A stretch of DNA of 64,000 nt from Blastomonas fulva (GCF_003431825.1 NZ_CP020083.1:434001-498000), one strand, 5' to 3'. Numbered from the stretch's first letter, positions 35,557 through 45,416 are shown. Translations and numbers: made by a program. The notes: generated by a model from the letters alone, not told the origin.

Positions 35557-36480
35557 TCACCCGAACACGCTCCACCCCGTCGCCTCCACCAGTTCCTCCA
35601 GCGCAATCGCGCCGACCATCGATGTGCCCGAGGCGTTGAGTCCCGGTGACCAGACCGCGATCGCGCCATGGCCAGGCGCGATGCACAGGATGCCGCCGCC
35701 GACGCCGCTCTTGCCGGGCAGACCGATGCGATAGGCGAAATCGCCGCTGTTGTCGTAATGGCCGCAACTCATCATCACCGCATTGATCCGGCGGCAGTTC
35801 TCGCGGGTGACGAGCTGCTCGCGGTTGATCGGGTCGCAGCCGTCATAGGCCAGGAACAAAGCCGCGCGCGCAAGCTGGCGGCAGCTCATCCGCACCGCGC
35901 ACTGGCGGAAATAGGCGTGCAGCGCGTCTTCCACGGGATTGGCCATGTTGCCGAACGCGGCCATGAAGTGCGCCAGCGCGCGGTTGCGCGATCCGGTCGC
36001 CGATTCCGATTCCGCCACCTCCTCGTCGATGCCGATGGTGTCATCGCCCGACAGCCGGTGAAACCGCGCCAGCAATTCCTGCACCATCGCATCGCGGTTG
36101 CTGGCGGCGACCAGCATGTCGGTGACGACGATCGCGCCAGCATTGATCAGCGGATTGCGCGGAATGCCCTTCTCGTTTTCCAGCTGCACAATGGAATTGA
36201 AGGCGCTGCCGGTCGGTTCGCGTCCCACCCGGTTCCACACCTCCTCGCCATAGTGCCTGAGCGCCATCGAGAGCGTGAAGACCTTGGAGATCGACTGGAT
36301 CGAGAACGGTTCGTGGCTGTCGCCCAGTGTGATCATCTCGCCATTGCCCTGGACGATCGCCATGCCGAACCTGGCCGGGTCCACCCGGGCGAGCGCGGGG
36401 ATATAGTCGGCCACCTTGCCGGTGCCGATGTGCGGCGCGACCGCTGCCTCGATCCGTGCCGTGATCGCCTGCCAGTCCAT
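35557..36480 (-). CDS. glsA: glutaminase
   Basis: A 307-residue serine-dependent glutaminase hydrolysing glutamine to glutamate and ammonia in the cytosol. The catalytic S-x-x-K is in FSIQSISKVFTLSMAL; the substrate-binding pieces EPTGSAFNSIVQLE, NPLINAGAI and SGKSGVGGGI-like PGKSGVGGGILCIAPG are all present. Length and order match bacterial GlsA. Start ATG 36480 is divergent from a transporter gene 99 bases away. No acid-resistance antiporter (as with E. coli GlsA and GadC) is nearby. Confidence 0.95.
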   Translation of the reverse strand: MDWQAITARIEAAVAPHIGTGKVADYIPALARVDPARFGMAIVQGNGEMITLGDSHEPFSIQSISKVFTLSMALRHYGEEVWNRVGREPTGSAFNSIVQLENEKGIPRNPLINAGAIVVTDMLVAASNRDAMVQELLARFHRLSGDDTIGIDEEVAESESATGSRNRALAHFMAAFGNMANPVEDALHAYFRQCAVRMSCRQLARAALFLAYDGCDPINREQLVTRENCRRINAVMMSCGHYDNSGDFAYRIGLPGKSGVGGGILCIAPGHGAIAVWSPGLNASGTSMVGAIALEELVEATGWSVFG

Positions 36481-36579
36481 CCGTCCGCCCCCATGCTGCC
36501 TGTCTGCCGACTGTGTCGCACCCGATAGCCTGCCAAGCAAGTCGTTGCACGGGGGGCAGAAAAATAGCAGGGGGTCTGG

Positions 36580-37551
36580 ATGTCGATTATCGCGCGCCTC
36601 ATTCCAGACCGTTTCGTGCTGTTGCTGATGGCGACCATTCTGGCGGCCGCCTTGTTGCCGGTTACCGGTCAGGCCGCAGTGTATGCCGGCCACGCGGTCT
36701 CGGTGGCGATCTTTCTGCTGTTCTTCCTGCACGGCCTGCGCCTGCCGCGGGCAGAGGTTGTCATCGCGATGCGCAACTGGCGGCTTCAGGGCGTGATGTT
36801 CGGCTTCGTGTTCGTGTTCATGCCGATCCTCGGCCTTGCCGCCGCCAGCGCGCAGGGCGGGCTGCTGCCCGAAGGGCTGGTGGTCGGGCTGCTGTTCTTG
36901 GGCATCTTGCCATCGACTGTCCAGTCGGCGATCAGCTACTCGTCGCTGGCAGGCGGCAATGTCGCGGCATCGGTGATGGCATCGGCGCTGCTCAATCTCG
37001 CCGGGATCTTCATGACCCCGCTGCTGGTCGCGCTGCTGATCGGCGCAGGGGGCGGCGCGGCGATCGGCAGCGATACCGTGCTGCGGATCCTGGCCATCCT
37101 GCTGCTGCCCTTCGCGCTGGGTCAGCTGGCGCAAGGCTGGCTGGGAGCCTGGGCAGGCCGCAACAAGGCGCTGCTTTCGGTGCTCGACCGGATCGCGATC
37201 GTCCTTGCGGTGTATGTCGCGTTCAGCTCGGCGGTCGCAGGCGGCCAGATGCAGGCGCTGGACTGGGGCGTGCTGGGCACACTCACCGCGATCATCTGCG
37301 TGATGATGGCCATCGCGATCGCCGCTGCCTGGGCGCTGGGCGGGGTCATCGCCCTGCCCCGCGCGGACCGGATCAGCCTGTTGTTCGCAGGGTCGCAGAA
37401 AAGCATCGCCACCGGTGCGCCTCTCGCCGCGATCCTTTTCGCAGGGCCGCAGGCGGGCCTCGCGATCCTGCCTGCGCTGATCTATCACCAGATTCAGCTG
37501 ATCATTGCCGCACCGATCGCATCACGGCTGGCAAAAACCCGCGACGCCTGA
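36580..37551 (+). CDS. bile acid:sodium symporter family transporter (BASS/SBF-like)
   Basis: A 323-residue membrane protein with about ten hydrophobic helices and very short loops. The pattern of the SBF-like/YfeH branch is visible: FLLFFLHGLRLPR near residues 45-57, GILPSTVQSAISYSSLAGGN in the middle crossover region, and FAGSQKSIATGAPLAAILF near the second. Members move organic anions, often sodium-coupled; the substrate is unknown. It is followed after 46 bases by the radical SAM gene on the same strand, which could be co-transcribed. Confidence 0.88.
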   Translation: MSIIARLIPDRFVLLLMATILAAALLPVTGQAAVYAGHAVSVAIFLLFFLHGLRLPRAEVVIAMRNWRLQGVMFGFVFVFMPILGLAAASAQGGLLPEGLVVGLLFLGILPSTVQSAISYSSLAGGNVAASVMASALLNLAGIFMTPLLVALLIGAGGGAAIGSDTVLRILAILLLPFALGQLAQGWLGAWAGRNKALLSVLDRIAIVLAVYVAFSSAVAGGQMQALDWGVLGTLTAIICVMMAIAIAAAWALGGVIALPRADRISLLFAGSQKSIATGAPLAAILFAGPQAGLAILPALIYHQIQLIIAAPIASRLAKTRDA

Positions 37552-37597
37552 CGCTTTTTTGCTTTTCCTGCGGCAAGAGCGAAGCGATAGATAGGCG

Positions 37598-38560
37598 ATG
37601 GATCCCACCAGCCCCTTTGCCATCGCCGACGCTCCGCCGCTGGACCCGGCAAAGTTCCGCGATCCGCTGATCACCGCCAAGGGCGAGCCGCGCGCCAGCG
37701 TGGCGATGACCGGGCTGGAGACGTTGTGGTTCAACACCGGCACATTGTGCAACCTCGCGTGCAAGAGCTGCTATATCGAAAGCTCGCCGCGCAACGATGC
37801 ACTGGTCTATCTCAGCCTTGCCGAGGTCACCGCCTATCTCGACGAGATCGCCGCATCGGGACTCCCCACTCGCGAGATCGCCTTCACCGGCGGCGAGCCG
37901 TTCATGAACCCGGACATGATCGCGATCCTGGAGCTGTGCCTGTCGCGCGGATTTGCCACTTTGGTGCTGTCCAACGCGATGCGCCCGTTGCGGCGGCATG
38001 AGGATGCGCTGCTGGCGCTGAATGCGCATTATGGCCGCCAGCTGACCATCCGGGTGAGCCTCGACCATTACACCCAGGCCGTGCACGAGGCTGAGCGCGG
38101 CGGCAACAGCTGGGACAAGGCGATCGACGGCTTGCAATGGCTGGCGACGAACGGCTTTGCCATTGCGGTCGCGGGACGGCATCTGGCGCATGAGAGCGAT
38201 GCCCGGGCGCGCGCCGGCTTTGCCGCACTGTTCGCGCAGCACGGCCTGCCGGTCGATGTCGGCAATCCGCTGAGCTTCGTGATGTTCCCCGAGATGGACG
38301 CATCCGCCGATATCGCCGAGATCAGCACCGGATGCTGGGACATTCTGGGCAAGAGCCCCGATGCGATGATGTGCGCGACCAGCCGGATGGTGGTGAAGCA
38401 CAGGGGTGCAGAGCGCCCCACCGTGGCGGCCTGCACATTGCTGCCCTATGATCCGGGCTTCGACATGGGGGCGACATTGGCCGAGGCATCGCGCAGCGTC
38501 TTGCTCAACCATCCGCACTGCGCGCGCTTCTGCGTTCTGGGCGGAGCGAGTTGCAGCTAG
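37598..38560 (+). CDS. radical SAM protein with cysteine-rich C-terminus
   Basis: A 320-residue radical SAM enzyme. The cluster cysteines C51, C55 and C58 are in CNLACKSCYI, and the SAM-contact GGE motif is FTGGEPFMNP. The TIM-barrel part ends about residue 235. Further cysteines near STGCWDI, MMCATS, AACTLL and CARFCVLGGASC could bind an auxiliary (SPASM-like) iron-sulfur cluster, as in peptide-modifying enzymes, but the canonical SPASM spacing is not clear. No precursor peptide gene is adjacent. The role is unknown. It lies between the transporter and ABC1 kinase genes. Confidence 0.87.
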   Translation: MDPTSPFAIADAPPLDPAKFRDPLITAKGEPRASVAMTGLETLWFNTGTLCNLACKSCYIESSPRNDALVYLSLAEVTAYLDEIAASGLPTREIAFTGGEPFMNPDMIAILELCLSRGFATLVLSNAMRPLRRHEDALLALNAHYGRQLTIRVSLDHYTQAVHEAERGGNSWDKAIDGLQWLATNGFAIAVAGRHLAHESDARARAGFAALFAQHGLPVDVGNPLSFVMFPEMDASADIAEISTGCWDILGKSPDAMMCATSRMVVKHRGAERPTVAACTLLPYDPGFDMGATLAEASRSVLLNHPHCARFCVLGGASCS

Positions 38561-38636
38561 GGGGGCGCCCACCTACATAGCAGCCAGGCGACGCCTCTAT
38601 CCCGATGCCGCCAACGCCCACAGGTCAACACCCCGC

Positions 38637-39971
38637 ATGCTTCCCCCCAAATCGCGTTCCGTCGCCTCATCTTCCGGACAGGCCGTCCCCAGCGGACGCA
38701 TCGCCCGGTTCGCCGGTTTCAGCAGCATGGCTGGCGGCATTGCGGGGACGATGCTGGTCGATGGCGCAAAGCAATGGGCGCAGGGCAAGCGTCCCAGCGT
38801 CGGCGACCTGCTGCTGACTCCCGCCAATGCGCGCAAGATCGCCGACAGGCTTGCCACGATGCGCGGCGCAGCGATGAAGCTGGGCCAATTGATGTCGATG
38901 GACACCGGCGATTTCCTGCCGCCCGAGCTCGCCGACATCCTGGGCCGCCTGCGCGCCGATGCGCAGCACATGCCGCAGGGGCAGTTGCGCAACGTGCTCA
39001 ACGAGAACTGGGGCCGCGGCTGGGAAAAGCGCTTCAAGAGCTTCGATTTCAAGCCGATCGCCGCCGCCTCGATCGGCCAGGTGCACCGCGCGCGTACGCT
39101 CGACGGCCGCGATCTGGCGATCAAGGTGCAGTATCCCGGCGTGCGCCAGAGCATCGACAGCGATGTCGACAATGTCGCCTCGCTGATCAAGCTCACCGGG
39201 CTGCTGCCTCCGGGGATCGACATCGACCCGATGCTGGCCGATGCCAAGGCGCAGCTGCACGAAGAGGCAGACTATGCGCACGAGGCCGCGCATCTTGCCC
39301 GCTTCGGCGAACTGCTCGCCGGCAGCGCCGATTTCCACGTGCCCGCGCTGCATGCGGACCTCACCACGCCCGACATCCTGGCGATGGACTATATCGAGAG
39401 CATCGCGATCGAGGACACCGCTGACATGGATGGCGAAGTCCGCGACCGCATCGTGCGGCTGGCGGTCGAGCTGCTGCTGCGCGAGCTGTTCGATTTCCGG
39501 CTGATGCAGACCGACCCCAATTTTGCCAACTATCGCTTCGATCCGGCCACCGGACGGCTGGTGCTGCTCGATTTTGGCGCGACGCGGGTGGTGACTGACA
39601 GGGTATCGGACGCCTACCGTACCCTGTTGCGCGGCGGGCTGAGCCGCGACCTCGCCCAGATGCGCGAGGGGGGCCTGGCGCTGGGGATGCTGCATCCCGA
39701 TGCACCGGAGAACCACAAGGTCGCGGTGCTGGGCATGTTCGACACCGCATTCGAACCGCTTCGCCTCGACGCGCCGTTCGACTTCACCTCAAACGAGATG
39801 ACGATGGAATTGCGCGACGAGGGCATGGCCTTTGCCAAGGAACGGACCTTCTGGCAGATCCCCCCGGTCGACACGCTGTTCATCCAGCGCAAGATCGGCG
39901 GCGTATTCCTGCTGGGCAGCCGCCTGAAGGCCAACCTCAACGTCCACCGGCTGATCCGCGACGCGCTCTAG
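38637..39971 (+). CDS. ABC1/UbiB-family atypical kinase
   Basis: A 444-residue ABC1-family protein. The diagnostic KxGQ motif is MKLGQLMSMD (the glutamine-containing helix unique to this family), the alanine-rich nucleotide loop is PIAAASIGQVHRA, the lysine of the pocket in LAIKVQYPG, and the metal-binding parts QTDPNFANYRF and LLDFGA. UbiB-type proteins support ubiquinone synthesis or lipid export with weak ATPase activity. No C-terminal transmembrane pair of E. coli UbiB is visible. It is 76 bases after the radical SAM gene and converges on the SPOR gene. Confidence 0.88.
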   Translation: MLPPKSRSVASSSGQAVPSGRIARFAGFSSMAGGIAGTMLVDGAKQWAQGKRPSVGDLLLTPANARKIADRLATMRGAAMKLGQLMSMDTGDFLPPELADILGRLRADAQHMPQGQLRNVLNENWGRGWEKRFKSFDFKPIAAASIGQVHRARTLDGRDLAIKVQYPGVRQSIDSDVDNVASLIKLTGLLPPGIDIDPMLADAKAQLHEEADYAHEAAHLARFGELLAGSADFHVPALHADLTTPDILAMDYIESIAIEDTADMDGEVRDRIVRLAVELLLRELFDFRLMQTDPNFANYRFDPATGRLVLLDFGATRVVTDRVSDAYRTLLRGGLSRDLAQMREGGLALGMLHPDAPENHKVAVLGMFDTAFEPLRLDAPFDFTSNEMTMELRDEGMAFAKERTFWQIPPVDTLFIQRKIGGVFLLGSRLKANLNVHRLIRDAL

Positions 39972-39984
39972 AGCGGTGCAGCGG

Positions 39985-42378
39985 TCAGCCGCCCAGCTTG
40001 GTGACTTCCTGGCCTTCGGGGCTGGTGAAGCTGAAGCCCGAGAGCTTGTTCTTGGCCAGCGTGTTGACGAAGGACTGCGCCTCGTTGGGGCCTGAGAACG
40101 GCCCGGTCAGCAGTCGGTTGGTGGCGTTGAGCGGCGTCCACCAGCCCTGCTTGCCCTTGAACAGCGCAGGCGCCTCGCCGGTCAGCCGCTTCCATTCCTT
40201 CGAGAGGTCCGCGCGGTTGGCGCCACCTGCGACCTGCACCCAGTAGCGCTTGGGATGCTTTGGCGGCGCGGGCTTGGCGGCGGCCTTTTTCGCCGCGGCC
40301 TTCTTGTCCGCCAGCTTCTTGGCCTCGGCGATCTTGGGGTCGACCTTGGGCGGCAGCGGCTTGATCTTGGTGATGTCGACCGCGTTCTCGTCCGGGGCCA
40401 GTTCTTCGGGCGGAACCGAGATGCTTGCGATCACCGACGACAGGCTGACCCGCGCGGGAGCAGGCGCTGGAGCGGCAGGGGTCGCTGGCTGCGACCCGGC
40501 ACCTTGCGGCAGGCTCGCCGCCGCGAGCGCGACCGGATTGGCGGCAGGCGGTGCAGACTGGGTCGGTGCTGGTACGGGCGTCGGCGAAGGGGTGGGCGCA
40601 GCGGCACGCGGCTGCTGGCCGATCTGCGCCAGATCAAATCCCCCCTGTCCGCTGCCTGCAGATGCAATCGCAGTGGGTTGGGTTGCTTGCACGGTCTGGG
40701 CCGCGGGCGGCGAAGGCTCGGCTGCTCTTGGCTGACGCTGGGGCTGCGCGGCAACGCTGGCCTGCGCCGCCGCCGGACCGGAGGTGCCGACCGGCGGAAC
40801 CGAGTTGAACCCCGGCTTGGGCAGTTCGGTCATCCCTGCCATCCGCACTGGCCGCGTCTCGGATGCGACCGGCGGCAGCGTGGCGGGCGGCGACGTGACG
40901 GGCGATGGCGTCACGCTGGCCTGCGCGCTGGCCATAGCCGGCTGCCGTATAACTGGATCGGCCGCCGTCGGCGCCGGGGGGGTCTGAACTGCCACGTTGG
41001 TCTGCCCGCCGCTGGTGCGGGGAGCCCGCGCCACGCGGACCGGTGCCTGGGTGGCGACCGAAGGCTGGACCGGATCGGACGACGCGCGCGACGAATCGGG
41101 CAGCGGCTGGACCGTTGCCGACGCCGATGCCGATCGCGTCGGGCCGGGCAAGGGCTGCACGGTGCCGGGCGCCGGGCGCGACTGGCCTTGGCGCGACTGG
41201 CCGGGAAGCGGCTGGACGGTGCCCGGTGCGGGCTGCGAGGACGCAATCTGCGCCGGGCTACCACGCCCGGGGATCAGCAGATCGGGCGGCGGAACCGGGC
41301 CCGGCGCGCGCGCCTGGACGGCGACGGGCCTGGCTGCTGCCTCAGCCTGCGCCAGCGCGATCGCCTCGCGCTCCTTCTTCGAAAGCTTGCCCGGCCTGCG
41401 CCGCTGCGACTTGTCTACCTTGGCGACCTTGCGCGACTTGCTGTCCGCCCCCGGCCCTAAAGGCTCGCCTGCGGGGATCAAGCCTGCATCGGCGCGGCCC
41501 GAGCGGACCCGCGGGGTCCCTGCCGAGGCATATTGGCGGTTGCGCGGATCGTCCTTGCCGATCGCCGCTGCTTGCGGGAACTGGCCGAAATGCGCGGCGG
41601 CTGCCTGCTGGGCTGGGGTCAGCCGTCCCATGAAGCGGAAGAACGGCTCGATCGATGCGGCCATCCGCTTGGGCATGGTCGCATCGGCGATCTCGATTGC
41701 ACCCTGCGCGTCGCCGGACACCGCGAGCACGAACGCGCGGGTGCGCCACGCGGCGGCATCGCGCTTGCGCAGCAGCGGATCGAGCTGCGCCTCGGCAGCG
41801 GCGCGGTCACCCGAGATGCCCAGCGAGAGGGCATAGCGGCGGATCGTCTCGTCATCACCGCCGCGCCGCAGCGCCAGCTCGTAATCGGCCTGCGCTGCAT
41901 TGGAATTGCCGACCAGGTCATAGGCCAGCCCCCGGTCCGACGCGAACACCGATTCCGGCACGCCCAGCTTCTTCGCCTCTTCGAACAGGCGCAGCGCCTC
42001 ATAGGGGTTTTCGTTGAGCAGCAGGCCCGATCCCAGTCCCGCCTTCACCCGGCCATTGCCCGGCGCCATCTCGTCGGCGCGCGCGAAAAAGCCGATCGCC
42101 GCCTGCGGATCGCCCAGCAGCAAGGCCGCATTGCCGCCGTCGATCAGCGCATCGATATCGGCAGGGTTGAGCGCGAGCCGCTGCAGCGCGTTCTGCAATT
42201 CGCGCGTGCCCTTGGGCTGCGCGACATTGAGCGAGGAATAGCCGGCCTCACCGGCATCGGGCGCATCGGGGCCTTCTTCCTGCGCGTGGAGGGGCAAAGG
42301 TGCCAGGGCAACCATCGCTGCCAGCAGGGTCGCGGCCGAGCCGAGGAAACGCCAGTGGGAAAATCGGGTCAATGCCAT
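39985..42378 (-). CDS. TPR and SPOR domain exported protein
   Basis: A 797-residue exported protein next to ftsZ. The signal peptide ends near LPLHAQ. Residues 45-265 look like tetratricopeptide repeats (LNPADIDALIDGGNAALLLG and NSNAAQADYELALRR). About 340-690 is a Pro/Ala/Gln/Ser-rich, disordered linker with repeated VQPLPGQ-like units; residues 720-797 are a SPOR domain (RYWVQVAGGANRADLSKEWK). SPOR recruitment to septal glycan and TPR binding would fit a divisome or envelope-constriction factor. It is the first gene after ftsZ on the same strand, 139 bases away, and converges on the ABC1 gene. Function is not established. Confidence 0.82.
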   Translation of the reverse strand: MALTRFSHWRFLGSAATLLAAMVALAPLPLHAQEEGPDAPDAGEAGYSSLNVAQPKGTRELQNALQRLALNPADIDALIDGGNAALLLGDPQAAIGFFARADEMAPGNGRVKAGLGSGLLLNENPYEALRLFEEAKKLGVPESVFASDRGLAYDLVGNSNAAQADYELALRRGGDDETIRRYALSLGISGDRAAAEAQLDPLLRKRDAAAWRTRAFVLAVSGDAQGAIEIADATMPKRMAASIEPFFRFMGRLTPAQQAAAAHFGQFPQAAAIGKDDPRNRQYASAGTPRVRSGRADAGLIPAGEPLGPGADSKSRKVAKVDKSQRRRPGKLSKKEREAIALAQAEAAARPVAVQARAPGPVPPPDLLIPGRGSPAQIASSQPAPGTVQPLPGQSRQGQSRPAPGTVQPLPGPTRSASASATVQPLPDSSRASSDPVQPSVATQAPVRVARAPRTSGGQTNVAVQTPPAPTAADPVIRQPAMASAQASVTPSPVTSPPATLPPVASETRPVRMAGMTELPKPGFNSVPPVGTSGPAAAQASVAAQPQRQPRAAEPSPPAAQTVQATQPTAIASAGSGQGGFDLAQIGQQPRAAAPTPSPTPVPAPTQSAPPAANPVALAAASLPQGAGSQPATPAAPAPAPARVSLSSVIASISVPPEELAPDENAVDITKIKPLPPKVDPKIAEAKKLADKKAAAKKAAAKPAPPKHPKRYWVQVAGGANRADLSKEWKRLTGEAPALFKGKQGWWTPLNATNRLLTGPFSGPNEAQSFVNTLAKNKLSGFSFTSPEGQEVTKLGG

Positions 42379-42516
42379 GTTGATCCCGTCAGTCGTCGCT
42401 TGACCAGGTGATTGCAAGCGCATCCCGCATCACCACACGGCAGAGCGTGGCGCGTATTCGACAGCTTGCGGGAACCCTGGGCCCGCCGCGCGGAAAGGGG
42501 CAGCGGGCCAACAGGC

Positions 42517-43962
42517 TTACTGGTTGTTCTGGCGGCCCAGAAAGCGCGGGATGTTCAGCGGAGGCGCATCGGTGCCGTCGTCGCCATCCTCGTCATCACT
42601 GCGGGCGCCGCCGCGCGACAGGCTCGACATGCGCTCGAACAGCGTGCCGCCGCCGGTTGCCACGCGCGGAGCCTTGGCGGCAGGCGCAGCGGCTTCTGCA
42701 GCAGGAGCAGCAGCCACGGGCGCCGACTCGTCCACCGGATCCATGCTGGCGGTATCGAGCAGCAGTTCGTCGCCCGCCGATGCGGCATCGGCATCATCGA
42801 GCGACTGCGCGGCCACGCCCAGATCCAGCGTTTCGGCGGCATCGGCCGCCACGGGAGCAGGCGTTGCAGCAAAGGATGGCGCAGGAGCCGGGGCCGGAGC
42901 AGGTGCGGGCGCAGGCGCCGCAACCGGTGCGGTGAAGCTGCGCGTGCCACCCTGGGCGAGCGAGAACGGACGCGAATCCTCAGTGTTGTGCAGGGCTTCG
43001 CCATCGATTCCGGTGGCAACCACCGACACGCGGATCTTGCCTTCCAGATCGGGGTTGAACGCGCTGCCCCAGATGATGTTGGCATCCGGATCGACCAGTT
43101 CCTTGATGTGATTGGCCGCTTCGTCGACTTCCATCAGGCGCATGTCGTCGCCGCCGGTGATCGAGACGATGACGCCCTTGGCGCCCTTCATCGAAACGCC
43201 GTCGAGCAGCGGGTTGGCAATAGCGCGTTCCGCAGCTTCCAGAGCGCGACCATCGCCTTCGGCTTCACCGGTGCCCATCATCGCCTTACCCATCTCGCGC
43301 ATCACCGAGCGGATATCGGCGAAGTCGAGATTGATGAGGCCGGGGTTGACGATCAGGTCGGTGATCGAGCGCACGCCCTGCTGCAGCACTTCGTCGGCAA
43401 GCTGGAAGGCTTCCTTGAAGGTGGTGTTGGGGTTGGCGACCAGGAACAGGTTCTGGTTGGGGATGACGATCAGCGTGTCGACGTTCTTCTGCAGCTCGGC
43501 GATACCCGCTTCAGCCGCGCGCATACGGCGCGTGCCTTCGAAGGTGAACGGCTTGGTGACGACGCCGACGGTGAGGATGCCGCGATCGCGCGCAGCCTTG
43601 GCCACCACCGGCGCTGCTCCGGTGCCGGTGCCGCCGCCCATGCCCGCAGCGATGAAGCACATGTGCGTGCCCTCGAGGATCGCCTCGATGTCGCCGACGG
43701 TTTCTTCCGCCGCCGCGCGGCCGACTTCGGGACGCGATCCGGCGCCCAGGCCCTGGGTGACATCGGGGCCGAGCTGGATGCGCTGTTCGGCGGTCGACGA
43801 GTTGAGCGCCTGCGCATCGGTGTTGGCGACGATGAAGTCGACGCCTTCCACATGCGCCGCGATCATGTTGGCAATTGCGTTGCCGCCTGCGCCGCCGATG
43901 CCGATCACCGCGATCCGCGGACGCAGTTCATCGACGGTGGGCGGTCCAATGGTGATGCTCAT
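42517..43962 (-). CDS. ftsZ: cell division protein FtsZ
   Basis: A 481-residue tubulin-like GTPase that forms the Z-ring. The GTP signature [26 protein letters not shown] at the N-terminus and the synergy loop [11 protein letters not shown] are intact. Residues from about 325 are a long Ala/Pro-rich linker, and the conserved C-terminal peptide [10 protein letters not shown], which binds FtsA, is at the very end. The ATG at 43962 follows GGGGAGAA at good spacing. It is the last dcw gene, separated from ftsA by 137 bases with its own candidate control sites. Confidence 0.98.
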   Translation of the reverse strand: MSITIGPPTVDELRPRIAVIGIGGAGGNAIANMIAAHVEGVDFIVANTDAQALNSSTAEQRIQLGPDVTQGLGAGSRPEVGRAAAEETVGDIEAILEGTHMCFIAAGMGGGTGTGAAPVVAKAARDRGILTVGVVTKPFTFEGTRRMRAAEAGIAELQKNVDTLIVIPNQNLFLVANPNTTFKEAFQLADEVLQQGVRSITDLIVNPGLINLDFADIRSVMREMGKAMMGTGEAEGDGRALEAAERAIANPLLDGVSMKGAKGVIVSITGGDDMRLMEVDEAANHIKELVDPDANIIWGSAFNPDLEGKIRVSVVATGIDGEALHNTEDSRPFSLAQGGTRSFTAPVAAPAPAPAPAPAPAPSFAATPAPVAADAAETLDLGVAAQSLDDADAASAGDELLLDTASMDPVDESAPVAAAPAAEAAAPAAKAPRVATGGGTLFERMSSLSRGGARSDDEDGDDGTDAPPLNIPRFLGRQNNQ

Positions 43963-44099
43963 GCCTTAATTCTCCCCTGCTTCATAAATTTGAAGCAAAT
44001 TACAAAGTGCACATTGCACAGATTGATTCGCGAATTCACGTAAAAAATCGGGTTTTTCCACCACTTCGTGCGTATCGTTGCGCCATTGGTCGCTCATCG
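43963..44099 (-). promoter_or_regulatory. ftsZ upstream control region with palindromes and a GANTC site
   Basis: This AT-rich 137-base gap holds a 13-base palindrome GTGCA-CAT-TGCAC (44007-44019), a 6-base hairpin GCTTCA / TGAAGC (43979-43996) and one GANTC motif (GATTC, 44025-44029), the CcrM methylation site used for cell-cycle control in alphaproteobacteria. A separate ftsZ promoter is likely; the regulators are not identified. Confidence 0.5.
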
Positions 44100-45416
44100 T
44101 CAGAAATTGCCGACCAATGCCCGCCACAGACGCTGCAATACCGCCGCACCCGAATGGCGATGAACCTGCTGATAGCTCGACACAATGCTGCGAATGTCCA
44201 CCGGCTCGTCAGCCGCGAACAGCGCGAGCCCGGCCAGCGTCGAAAAGGCAGGGCCCGCATGCGCGTCCGGAAGACCAGCCAGCCCCGAAGGCCGCCCGAT
44301 CCGCACCGTGCGGCCCAGCGCCACCTGCATGTGATCGGCCAGCCCGCGCAGCTCCGCGCACCCGCCGGTGAGCACGATCCGCTGCCCCTGCGCGCCGGTA
44401 AAGCCCAGCTCCTTCAGTCCCTTGGTGATCTCTCCGATGAGATAATCCAGCGGCTGGCGGATGACCGAAACCAGTTGCGCGCGGCTGATCGAATGCTTGT
44501 CGTCGGGCGCGCGCCCGCCTGCGCCCACCAGCTTGCTGTCCTCTTCGGGCAGGCGCAGGTCGATCATGTCGTGGTTGTCGCGCGGCGAGGACGTAGCCGC
44601 GCCGTGGAAGCACTTGATCCGCTCGGCCTCGGCCCGGCGCAGCCCGAAGGCGGACGCGATCGCATCGGTGATGTCCGCGCCGCCAAAGGGAATGGTGAAC
44701 AGCCCGACCAGCATGCCGCCGGCGTACAGCGAGATGTTGGTGACCGCTGCGCCCATTTCGATCAATGCGACGCCCAACTCGCGCTCTTCCTCGCCCAGGC
44801 ACGCTGTGCCCGCCGCGATCGGCGCGGCAACGATGCCGCTGACGCCGAGATACGCCGCCGCCACGGTCTGGTCGATGTTGCGCACCGGCGCCCCATCGGC
44901 GAACACCACGTGGATATCGACGCCCAGCCGCTCGGCGTGCAGCCCGATCGGCTTCTTGACCCCGGTCGCGCCGTCGAGCGTGTAAAGCGCAGGTTGCGCG
45001 TGCAGCACCATGCGCCCGCCCGGCTGGATCGTTTCGCGCCCGGCGGCGAGCAGGTGATCGACGTCATCCTCGTCGATACGGCCCCCGCCCAGATCGATCT
45101 CGACCCGCGCGATCGTGCTGGTGAGCCCGCCCGAGGTGCAGCTGACATGGACATGATCGATGTTGAGCCCGGCGATCCGCTCGGCCTGCTCGACCGCCTC
45201 GCGCACCGCAAGCTCGGTCGCCTGCATGTCGGTGATATAGCCGCGCTTGACCCCGTCGCTCGCCCTCTGCCCGGTGCCCAGCACCAGCAGCTCGCCCGCA
45301 TCGGTGCGTCCGACGATCATCGCGCAGACCTTGGACGAGCCGATGTCGAGCGCGCCGAAGGTCTTTTCGATCCGGGGGACGGCTGCGCCGCCCTTGCGGG
45401 GCTTGCCGCCGCTCAT
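44100..45416 (-). CDS. ftsA: cell division protein FtsA
   Basis: A 438-residue actin-like ATPase that tethers FtsZ to the membrane. ATP-binding elements DIGSSKVCAMIVG, GAAVTNISLYAGG and VLTGGCAELRGLADHM are present, and the 1C/SHS2 domain follows the first. The last residues, LQRLWRALVGNF, are the amphipathic membrane-targeting helix. The ATG overlaps the ftsQ stop (ATGA at 45413-45416). Everything typical of FtsA is present. Confidence 0.97.
   Translation of the reverse strand: MSGGKPRKGGAAVPRIEKTFGALDIGSSKVCAMIVGRTDAGELLVLGTGQRASDGVKRGYITDMQATELAVREAVEQAERIAGLNIDHVHVSCTSGGLTSTIARVEIDLGGGRIDEDDVDHLLAAGRETIQPGGRMVLHAQPALYTLDGATGVKKPIGLHAERLGVDIHVVFADGAPVRNIDQTVAAAYLGVSGIVAAPIAAGTACLGEEERELGVALIEMGAAVTNISLYAGGMLVGLFTIPFGGADITDAIASAFGLRRAEAERIKCFHGAATSSPRDNHDMIDLRLPEEDSKLVGAGGRAPDDKHSISRAQLVSVIRQPLDYLIGEITKGLKELGFTGAQGQRIVLTGGCAELRGLADHMQVALGRTVRIGRPSGLAGLPDAHAGPAFSTLAGLALFAADEPVDIRSIVSSYQQVHRHSGAAVLQRLWRALVGNF

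Noticed and set aside
35557..37488. Long minus-strand frame continuing upstream of the glutaminase
   Set aside because: Only the last 307 residues match glutaminase; the part before 36480 is antisense to the transporter and has His/Arg/Gln-rich noise.
43985..44060. CtrA binding site (TTAA-N7-TTAA) before ftsZ
   Set aside because: The required spacing is not present; only the GANTC motif and palindromes are kept.
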